Assembly (NCBI GenBank): GCA_030429785.1
Contig: JAUIEQ010000047.1
Coordinates: 1 to 6,345, forward strand
Direction: 5' to 3'
From: a bacterium
Lineage (GTDB): Bacteria; Patescibacteriota; Patescibacteriia; S139-126; S139-133
DNA length: 6,345 nt
In this document: positions 1-5,355 of the stretch, piece by piece
How positions within the stretch are numbered: position 1 is the first letter of the stretch
Layout of the letters: every line of letters begins with the position of its first letter
Notes under the pieces: model-generated
Databases searched by the model: none
Seen by the model: only the letters and a program-made list of their open reading frames with translations
What the model was told of the DNA's origin: nothing
Made by a program: the position numbers and the translations under genes

Positions 1-1
1 A

Positions 2-2647
2 GAAATAGATACGACAGATCCAAAATATTTTCAGTGGACACAGTGGATTTTTTTGGAATTATACAATCGAGGTTTGGCATATAAAAAATACGCATCAGTG
101 AACTGGTGTGAAGGTTGCCAGACCGTCTTGGCTAACGAACAAGTGGTCAATGGTGCATGTGAACGAAGTGGTGATGTGGTAGTGCAAAAAGATTTGGAAC
201 AATGGTTTTTCAAAATTACAGAGTATGCAGACCAACTCCTTGTTGATTTGGATCAACTTGATTGGCCTGATCCGATCAAAACAATGCAGCAACATTGGAT
301 AGGCAAATCTACAGGAGCTGAGTTGTCATTTGCTGTACCAAAGTTTGATGAGGTTGTGTTTGCTACGAATAATCCTTCAAAAGTTTCTCGAGTTCAGAAG
401 CTGTTCGCATGGATTGGATTGCCGACAAAGATACTAACCTTAGCAGATGCTGATCTCACGGCGCTTGATGTGGCTGAAGATGGTGATTTGGCGCAGAATG
501 CTCAGGCAAAAGCAGTAGCTTATGTTGGTCTGACTGATAAGCCGGTTCTGGCGCTTGATACAGGATTGTTTATTGATGGAGAAGTGGTTGATCCTGCGCG
601 TGTACGCCGGAACGCGCTTGAGGGCATTGATGAACAATCATTGACACAAGAACAGATCGCTGAAAAGTTGCTTGCTTACTACCAAGCAATTGCGCGAAAA
701 AATGGTGGCGAGGTTGATGCGTATTGGCTTGATAGCTGGAGTCTGGCGTTGCCTGACGGTACGACAATTGCGCATGAATCACGTCGGGATATTATTTTGA
801 CGGATAGGGTGTTTGGTGAGGTTGATATATTTTTCCCAATTCGTTCACTATACAAAGTCAAAGCAACTGGCAAAGCAACGAGCGATCAAACAGACGATGA
901 GTACTATACGGTTGAGATGGCGGAGTTGTTGAAATCATTACGAGCGCTCTTTACTGAGTCGTTGCAGGTATTTACAACACGACCTGATACGCTCTATGGT
1001 GCGACCTATATGGTTGTTGCTCCTGAGCATCCATTACTGAGCAGTATGCGTGATCGCATACTTAATACCACTGAAGTTGCGTCTTATGTGGCGACAGCTC
1101 AAAACAAAACCGACTTACAGCGAACTGATTTGAATAAACAGAAAACAGGCGTTGTGCTACAGGGCATAGAAGCAATCAATCCGGCGACTAAGGAGCTAAT
1201 TCCGGTGTATGTAGCGGATTATGTGCTTGGTAGTTATGGTACGGGCGCGATTATGGCAGTGCCAGCGCATGATGAGCGTGATCATGAGTTTGCTCAGAAA
1301 TATAACTTACCAATCCGTACGGTTGTTGCAGTAGTTGATGGGCAGTCAGATGCTGAATCCAATGTATATACAGGTGCTGGTAAGTTGATGAACTCTGATG
1401 TGTTTGATGGGATGGATTCTGTCAAAGCTCAGACGCAGATCGCTGAACACGTTGGTGGGAAAATCACAACACAGTATAAACTACGTGACTGGCTGGTTTC
1501 TCGGCAGCGGTATTGGGGTGCACCAATTCCAATTGTGTATGACCCAGCAGGTAACCCGCATCCTGTCAAAACCGAACATTTGCCATTGGAATTGCCTACA
1601 GATGTTGAGTACAAGCCAAAGGGAACATCGCCACTTGGCAGTTCTCAGCGGTATCAGCAGCTTGCTGAGGAATTGTATGGAGAGGGTTGGCGGTTTGAGA
1701 TTGATACCATGGATACGTTTGTATGTTCTTCGTGGTATTTCCTTCGGTTTTGTGATGCGAATAATACAACGTCGGTATTTGATCCGGCAACAGTAGCTTA
1801 TTGGATGCCAGCTGACTTGTATGTTGGTGGTGCTGAGCACGCAGTGCTTCATTTGTTGTATGCGAGATTTTTTACAAAAGTATTTCGTGATGCTGGCTTG
1901 CTTGAGTTTGGTGAGCCATTCACAAAACTTCGGAACCAAGGAATGATTTTGGCTGAGGATGGTGTCAAAATGTCAAAATCGCTCGGCAATGTCATTAATC
2001 CAGATGAAGTAGTTGCTGAATATGGTGCAGATACAATGCGACTATATGAAATGTTCATGGGGCCACTTGAAGATGCAAAGCCGTGGTCAACAAAGAGTAT
2101 TATTGGCGTCCGGCGGTTTTTGGAAAAAGTATGGCTTGTCACAGCTGAGTGGCTTGCAGCTGACAAACCAAGCGATACTTCTGCGTCATTGCAACAACTG
2201 TTGCACAAAACACTCAAGAAGGTGACTGAAGATATTGAAGCAATGAAATTCAATACAGCTATTTCCAGTATGATGATTTTGATTAACCAAATGGCAAAAG
2301 AAAAATCATTTGATCAAGCGTTGCTTGAGCATTTGCTGATTATACTCAATCCATTTGCTCCGCATATGACTGAAGAGCTATGGGAGTTACTGGGGAACAA
2401 AACACTGCTTGCTCATGCCACATGGCCATCATGGGATGAGTCAGCGACCGTTGAGCAAACGGTCTCAATTGGTGTGCAGGTAAATGGTAAGCTACGAGCA
2501 ACTATAGCTGTTGCACCAACTGCACCAGCAGCTGATGTATTGGCTGTTGCATACGCGCAAGACAATGTTGCAGCCCATACAGCCAACAAAAAAATAGTAA
2601 AAGAAATTTATGTTCCAGGAAAAATAGTCAATATTGTTGTCACATAA
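2..2647 (+). CDS. leuS: Leucyl-tRNA synthetase (5' truncated) carrying an inserted ITPase-like domain
   Basis: Class I aminoacyl-tRNA synthetase that charges tRNA(Leu) in the cytoplasm. The frame is open from base 2 with no stop, and residues encoded before the TTG at 53 (DPKYFQWTQWIF) are typical LeuRS, so the gene starts upstream; the HIGH motif and roughly 130 residues are missing by comparison with the family. Of 881 visible residues: NWCEGCQTVLANEQV (about 34-49), WIGKS (99-103), an inserted HAM1-like domain (about 115-317), editing-site motifs FTTRPDT (324-330) and GTGAIMAVPAHDERD (413-427), RQRYWG, DTMDTFVCSSWYF, KMSKS (656-660), the helical anticodon-binding domain, and a C-terminal domain ending GKIVNIVVT. 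The leucine-specific domain that precedes KMSKS in E. coli and Thermus is absent, as in Bacillus-type enzymes. Without the insert the full protein would be near 810 residues, normal for the compact type. The downstream gene begins 17 bases after the stop. Confidence 0.97.
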   Translation, partial: EIDTTDPKYFQWTQWIFLELYNRGLAYKKYASVNWCEGCQTVLANEQVVNGACERSGDVVVQKDLEQWFFKITEYADQLLVDLDQLDWPDPIKTMQQHWIGKSTGAELSFAVPKFDEVVFATNNPSKVSRVQKLFAWIGLPTKILTLADADLTALDVAEDGDLAQNAQAKAVAYVGLTDKPVLALDTGLFIDGEVVDPARVRRNALEGIDEQSLTQEQIAEKLLAYYQAIARKNGGEVDAYWLDSWSLALPDGTTIAHESRRDIILTDRVFGEVDIFFPIRSLYKVKATGKATSDQTDDEYYTVEMAELLKSLRALFTESLQVFTTRPDTLYGATYMVVAPEHPLLSSMRDRILNTTEVASYVATAQNKTDLQRTDLNKQKTGVVLQGIEAINPATKELIPVYVADYVLGSYGTGAIMAVPAHDERDHEFAQKYNLPIRTVVAVVDGQSDAESNVYTGAGKLMNSDVFDGMDSVKAQTQIAEHVGGKITTQYKLRDWLVSRQRYWGAPIPIVYDPAGNPHPVKTEHLPLELPTDVEYKPKGTSPLGSSQRYQQLAEELYGEGWRFEIDTMDTFVCSSWYFLRFCDANNTTSVFDPATVAYWMPADLYVGGAEHAVLHLLYARFFTKVFRDAGLLEFGEPFTKLRNQGMILAEDGVKMSKSLGNVINPDEVVAEYGADTMRLYEMFMGPLEDAKPWSTKSIIGVRRFLEKVWLVTAEWLAADKPSDTSASLQQLLHKTLKKVTEDIEAMKFNTAISSMMILINQMAKEKSFDQALLEHLLIILNPFAPHMTEELWELLGNKTLLAHATWPSWDESATVEQTVSIGVQVNGKLRATIAVAPTAPAADVLAVAYAQDNVAAHTANKKIVKEIYVPGKIVNIVVT
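107..169 (+). other. Degenerate zinc-knuckle region of LeuRS
   Basis: The CP1-proximal segment has CxxC (Cys codons at 107-109 and 116-118) and then one further Cys (158-160). The fourth position, where many LeuRS read CxRC, is Ser (AGT, 167-169), one base from TGT. Several bacterial LeuRS lack a full Cys set here, so this is a plausible natural loss of zinc binding and need not indicate an inactive enzyme. Confidence 0.6.
344..952 (+). other. HAM1/RdgB/ITPase-like domain inserted in the LeuRS editing domain
   Basis: About 203 residues, the usual length of a whole ITPase-family protein. In order: VVFATNNPSK (nt 353-382) matches the N-terminal ATGNxxK phosphate-binding motif. EDGDLAQNAQAKA (476-514) matches ETGxTFxENAxxKA, with Glu replaced by Gln. 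PVLALDTGLFIDG (542-580) matches the ADDSGLxVD motif, with the first Asp replaced by Leu. VFGEVDIFFP (809-838) matches GFGYDPIFFP with the YDP changed. A closing helix MAELLKSLRALF (917-952) matches the usual C-terminal helix. The SHR motif that contacts the base is not found. Canonical family members hydrolyse ITP, XTP and dITP to monophosphates; whether this one does is unknown. The flanking LeuRS sequence resumes directly on each side, in frame. The family call rests on motif order and length, without an alignment search. Confidence 0.86.
971..1282 (+). other. LeuRS CP1 editing (post-transfer proofreading) core
   Basis: Contains the threonine-rich block FTTRPDT (971-991) and GTGAIMAVPAHDERD (1238-1282). 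In characterised LeuRS these two blocks form the hydrolytic pocket, with the Asp of the HDxRD segment binding the amino group of the mischarged amino acid. Both are intact, so removal of isoleucine or norvaline from tRNA(Leu) is probably retained despite the upstream insertion. Confidence 0.85.
1967..1981 (+). other. KMSKS catalytic loop of LeuRS
   Basis: Encodes KMSKS in the context GVKMSKSLGNV, the class I synthetase signature that stabilises the ATP phosphates during amino acid activation. It follows NQGMILAEDG directly, so no leucine-specific domain lies before it. Confidence 0.95.
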
Positions 2648-2664
2648 CACCACACACTACACTC

Positions 2665-3828
2665 ATGTTTTTTCTCAAGCACTACTTGTATCGTCAACAT
2701 TTGCATAAGCCTGCAATTCATTTGTTTTTGCATCATTTTTTTCGTTTGGTTGGCACAGGTTTGTTGGGGATTTTTGGTCCGATTTATATTTACAGCATTT
2801 TCACTAGTATTGAAGTTGTTATTGCGTACAGTGTAGTTGTGTATGGCATTGTGACTATTACACAACCGCTGGTTATGCAGGTGATTAATCGTATCGGGTT
2901 TAAGATCTCGATGCAGCTTTCAATTGGGCTCTTGATGGTGTTCTTTGGATCGTTGTATATGATGGGTGTTACAGAGTATGCATCAGTATGGTTGGTGGTT
3001 GCGGCTGTGCTGGTTGCGCTGGTGATTATGATGTATTGGGTGCCGTATCACACAGACTTTGCGCTTTTGACCGAAGGGCGTAGCCGCGGAAAAAATTTGG
3101 CGCTGCTCACTGGTCTTATCATGATCATGTCAATTATAACCCCGACTGTATCTTCATGGGTGATTACGTACGGCGGTTTCAAGTGGCTGTTTGGCAGTAT
3201 TGTTATACTGCTTGTGATTAGTGGTTGGTATTTGCGTGAGATTCCGCAAATTGAAGAAGAATATTCGCTGTCGTATTGGGACGCATATTTGCAGATGCTA
3301 CAACCAGAAAATCGAAAAGTAGTGCTCGCTTATATTGCTGATGGAATGCAAACTATTATCGGTGGTGTCATTTGGCCGTTGTTTATTTTCTTTTTGTTTG
3401 AGAATGATTTTGTAGCAGTCGGATATATCACTTCACTGGTTGTGATGGTGTCGGTGGTGATTAGATTGGTATTTGGAGAGTATGTTGACAAGATGTCAAA
3501 GTCAAAGCTAGCTAAAGTTTCTAGCGCATTTCATGCACTTGGCTGGGTTTTTAAAGGGCTTGTACAGACACCATTTGAAGTATTTGCAGCAGGCACATAT
3601 CATGATTTGACAAGTTCAGCAACACGGATTTCTGTCGACAGTCTGATGTATGAACGAACAGCGCATAAGGGGCACTATGCTGATGAATACTCAGTGCTTC
3701 GGGAAATTAGTTTGAGCTTAGGTCGGACGTTGATTTTACTGATCGCGTTATTGTTGGTAGGCTTTGTTGATATTAATGCATTGTTTTGGTTGGCCGCGGT
3801 TGCGTCGTTGTTTATTGGTTTATTGTAA
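2665..3828 (+). CDS. Major facilitator superfamily-like membrane transporter
   Basis: A 387-residue integral membrane protein with about 10 to 12 hydrophobic helices; clear ones lie near residues 29-46, 51-74, 83-101, 107-126, 144-164, 172-190, 219-245, 250-270, 350-367 and 370-387. Two loops resemble MFS motif A: QVINRIGFK (72-80) between helices 2 and 3, and GEYVDKMSKSKLAK (271-284) in the second half, matching the two-fold pseudosymmetry of the superfamily. A charged central loop (about 191-217, QIEEEY) separates the halves. Helices 9 and 10 are weak by eye. The conserved-looking WVPYHTDFA (125-133) followed by RSRG may be a subfamily mark. The substrate cannot be inferred. ATG at 2665 is the first start after leuS; no Shine-Dalgarno is visible in the 17-base gap. 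Confidence 0.8.
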   Translation: MFFLKHYLYRQHLHKPAIHLFLHHFFRLVGTGLLGIFGPIYIYSIFTSIEVVIAYSVVVYGIVTITQPLVMQVINRIGFKISMQLSIGLLMVFFGSLYMMGVTEYASVWLVVAAVLVALVIMMYWVPYHTDFALLTEGRSRGKNLALLTGLIMIMSIITPTVSSWVITYGGFKWLFGSIVILLVISGWYLREIPQIEEEYSLSYWDAYLQMLQPENRKVVLAYIADGMQTIIGGVIWPLFIFFLFENDFVAVGYITSLVVMVSVVIRLVFGEYVDKMSKSKLAKVSSAFHALGWVFKGLVQTPFEVFAAGTYHDLTSSATRISVDSLMYERTAHKGHYADEYSVLREISLSLGRTLILLIALLLVGFVDINALFWLAAVASLFIGLL

Positions 3829-3831
3829 TAT

Positions 3832-4443
3832 ATGCGTCTTGTACCAGTAGATGAAGCTACAATTGAAGAACTAACCACGATATTGCGAGACGGTGGTGTT
3901 ATTGCCATGCCTACTGAAACAGCATATGGTCTTGTAGCTGATGCGACCAATGCTCGGGCTGTTGATCGAGTATATGCCATCAAGCAACGGGATGCATCAA
4001 ATCCATTGCCAGTTGTATGCGCGAGTCGACATCAGGTGCATGATTTTTTTGATAGCACAGCGCAGGAGATGGCGCTTGGAATGTTGCATTGGCCAGGCGC
4101 AGTGTCATTGGTATTGCAAACATCGCATGAGCTGTTTCGTGTTGGTGACGGTGTTACAGTTAATCCGCATGATACAAGCGTCGCAGTTCGTGTTACAAGT
4201 CATAGGTTATTGCAGCAGTTAGCCGCTCAGCTTGAAGTGCCGTTGGTTGCAACAAGTGCTAACATATCCAACCAACCAACGCCGTACTCAAGTGTAGATG
4301 TTGTTACTCAGTTTGGTACGCAGCAGCATCAACCTGACTTGGTGCTTGATTCGGGAAATATTGATCGTGTGTTGCCATCAACTATCATTCATGTTCAAGA
4401 TACGGAAGTGGTGGTGCTTCGACGTGGTCCAGTTGAATGTTAA
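3832..4443 (+). CDS. tsaC: L-threonylcarbamoyladenylate synthase (TsaC/YrdC/Sua5 family)
   Basis: Makes threonylcarbamoyl-AMP from threonine, bicarbonate and ATP, the first step of t6A formation at position 37 of ANN-decoding tRNAs; the product passes to TsaD with its partners. The 203 residues form one YrdC domain: GGVIAMPTETAYGL (21-34), KQRDASNPL (51-59; the KxR and Asn nucleotide-contact positions), WPGAVSLVL (87-95), VAVRV (117-121) and ATSANISNQ (140-148). The last matches the SANxSG motif with Gly replaced by Asn. It is close to the length of E. coli TsaC (about 190) and lacks the C-terminal Sua5 domain. YciO-type paralogues share the fold, so the exact activity is inferred. ATG lies 3 bases after the transporter stop, with no Shine-Dalgarno, suggesting coupled translation. 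Confidence 0.92.
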   Translation: MRLVPVDEATIEELTTILRDGGVIAMPTETAYGLVADATNARAVDRVYAIKQRDASNPLPVVCASRHQVHDFFDSTAQEMALGMLHWPGAVSLVLQTSHELFRVGDGVTVNPHDTSVAVRVTSHRLLQQLAAQLEVPLVATSANISNQPTPYSSVDVVTQFGTQQHQPDLVLDSGNIDRVLPSTIIHVQDTEVVVLRRGPVEC

Positions 4444-4452
4444 TTATAGTAT

Positions 4453-5313
4453 ATGGACACTCAGCAACATATTAGCTTACGAAAGTTAGCCAAGCAAATA
4501 CTTAAACATCATGGACTTTCGCCCAAAAAGTTTTTGAGTCAAAATTTTTTAACAGATCGTAAGATATACGAAAAAATTATTGCAGCAGGTGAACTCACTG
4601 CGCATGATCAAGTGATAGAGATTGGTCCAGGTCTTGGATTTTTGACTTCAGTATTAGCGCAGTCAGCGGGAAGTGTTGTGGCTATTGAAATTGATGATGA
4701 TATGGCAATGATACTTGAGTCATTAGTTCCAGTGACAGATAACCTCACAGTTGTACATCAGGATATCTTGGCTACTGACATCGATACAATCGCCGGCATT
4801 GATACGCGCAAGCCATATAAGGTTATTGCAAATATTCCGTATCATATTACAGCAAAAATTATTCGTAAGTTTTTAACAGCCCAACACAAGCCAACACATA
4901 TTGTGCTCTTGGTTCAGTATGAGGTTGCAGAACGAATTATTGCATCAGCCGGTGAGCATAGTTTGCTCTCGTTGTCTGTGCAGTATTATGGTAAGCCAGA
5001 AATTATCGCTCGCGTATCACGTCGAGCATTTTATCCTGAGCCACAAGTTGCTTCAGCTATTCTCAAGATAACAATCACCAATCACGACATGTTGGAGGAA
5101 GAGATGTTTTGGAAGATTGCTCGGTTAGGTTTTTCTAGTAAGCGCAAAAAGCTGCTTAATAATTTGTCTCATGGACTGATGCTTGAGAAGCCAGTCTTAA
5201 TTGACTTATTTGATGATATTGGGATTGATACAGGCTCGCGAGCACAGCACGTATCGCTTGTGCAATGGCAAAAGCTGGTTCAGGCTATTTCGATTTGTTT
5301 GGATGCAAAATGA
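4453..5313 (+). CDS. rsmA: 16S rRNA (adenine1518-N6/adenine1519-N6)-dimethyltransferase
   Basis: RsmA/KsgA uses S-adenosylmethionine to dimethylate the two adjacent adenines in the 3' terminal hairpin of 16S rRNA, a late 30S maturation step. The 286 residues match the family length. Seen: KKFLSQNFLTD (25-35, usual GQNFL with Gly replaced by Ser), SAM motif I VIEIGPGLGFLT (54-65), acidic ribose contact in VAIEID (76-81), HQDIL (102-106, adenine contact), catalytic NIPYHIT (127-133, family N-[LI]-P-Y), QYEVAERI (155-162, usually QKEVAERI), FYPEPQVASAIL (193-204) and the C-terminal-domain motif FSSKRKKLLNNL (228-239). The ATG is 9 bases after tsaC, with no Shine-Dalgarno. It ends with TGA, followed by a further in-frame TGA shortly after, which indicates standard stop usage. 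Confidence 0.96.
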   Translation: MDTQQHISLRKLAKQILKHHGLSPKKFLSQNFLTDRKIYEKIIAAGELTAHDQVIEIGPGLGFLTSVLAQSAGSVVAIEIDDDMAMILESLVPVTDNLTVVHQDILATDIDTIAGIDTRKPYKVIANIPYHITAKIIRKFLTAQHKPTHIVLLVQYEVAERIIASAGEHSLLSLSVQYYGKPEIIARVSRRAFYPEPQVASAILKITITNHDMLEEEMFWKIARLGFSSKRKKLLNNLSHGLMLEKPVLIDLFDDIGIDTGSRAQHVSLVQWQKLVQAISICLDAK

Positions 5314-5355
5314 TTGTTTGTTCTGTGCATATATCGTTGACGTACGAGAGGTTTC
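5314..5355 (+). other. Largest intergenic gap (rsmA to calcium-loop protein)
   Basis: 42 bases, the longest non-coding stretch in the window. It holds the GAGAGG element. No stem-loop followed by a T-run and no convincing paired -35/-10 boxes are visible. If the run of genes is split into two transcripts, this is the most likely place, but the sequence does not show a promoter or terminator. Confidence 0.4.
5346..5351 (+). promoter_or_regulatory. Shine-Dalgarno-like site before the TTG start at 5356
   Basis: GAGAGG, four bases upstream of TTG. The frame has a stop at 5338-5340 and no ATG or GTG between it and this TTG, so TTG is the first available start. It is the only clear purine-rich ribosome-binding element at any of the five visible gene junctions. 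Confidence 0.5.

Noticed and set aside
53..55. TTG at 53 as the start of leuS.
   Set aside because: The frame is open upstream to base 2 and encodes conserved LeuRS sequence (DPKYFQWTQWIF), so this TTG is an internal leucine codon.
338..961. The ITPase-like stretch as a separate gene or an assembly chimera.
   Set aside because: The LeuRS frame is continuous through both junctions, there is no stop or restart, and base composition looks like the flanks. A chimera keeping frame at both ends and supplying exactly one domain is unlikely, though read mapping would settle it.
1398..1796. Plus-strand 132-codon frame in another register inside leuS.
   Set aside because: It overlaps conserved LeuRS motifs (RQRYWG, DTMDTF) encoded in the main frame, and its translation is low-complexity Cys/Arg/Leu-rich with no recognisable family.
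1481..1939. Long antisense open frame (152 codons) within leuS, and another at 1849-2253.
   Set aside because: Both overlap strongly conserved LeuRS coding sequence, are rich in residues typical of frame shadows, and show no domain or start signal.
3490..3504. A second KMSKS string, identical to the synthetase signature, inside the transporter gene.
   Set aside because: It falls in the motif A-like cytoplasmic loop of a membrane protein (GEYVDKMSKSKLAK), in a different gene and with no other synthetase motifs, so it is a chance match of a Lys/Ser-rich loop.
3826..3831. TAATAT as a -10 box for tsaC.
   Set aside because: It overlaps the transporter stop codon and directly abuts the ATG, leaving no room for a transcription start.
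4445..4450. TATAGT as a -10 box for rsmA.
   Set aside because: It ends two bases before the ATG, so transcription would start inside the coding region. It also has no -35 partner at the right distance; the AT-rich gap explains it.
5311..5340. UGA recoding (as in Gracilibacteria) extending RsmA.
   Set aside because: RsmA is already full length at the TGA, and a second in-frame TGA follows at 5338-5340 after unrelated residues. No in-frame TGA interrupts any conserved protein here.
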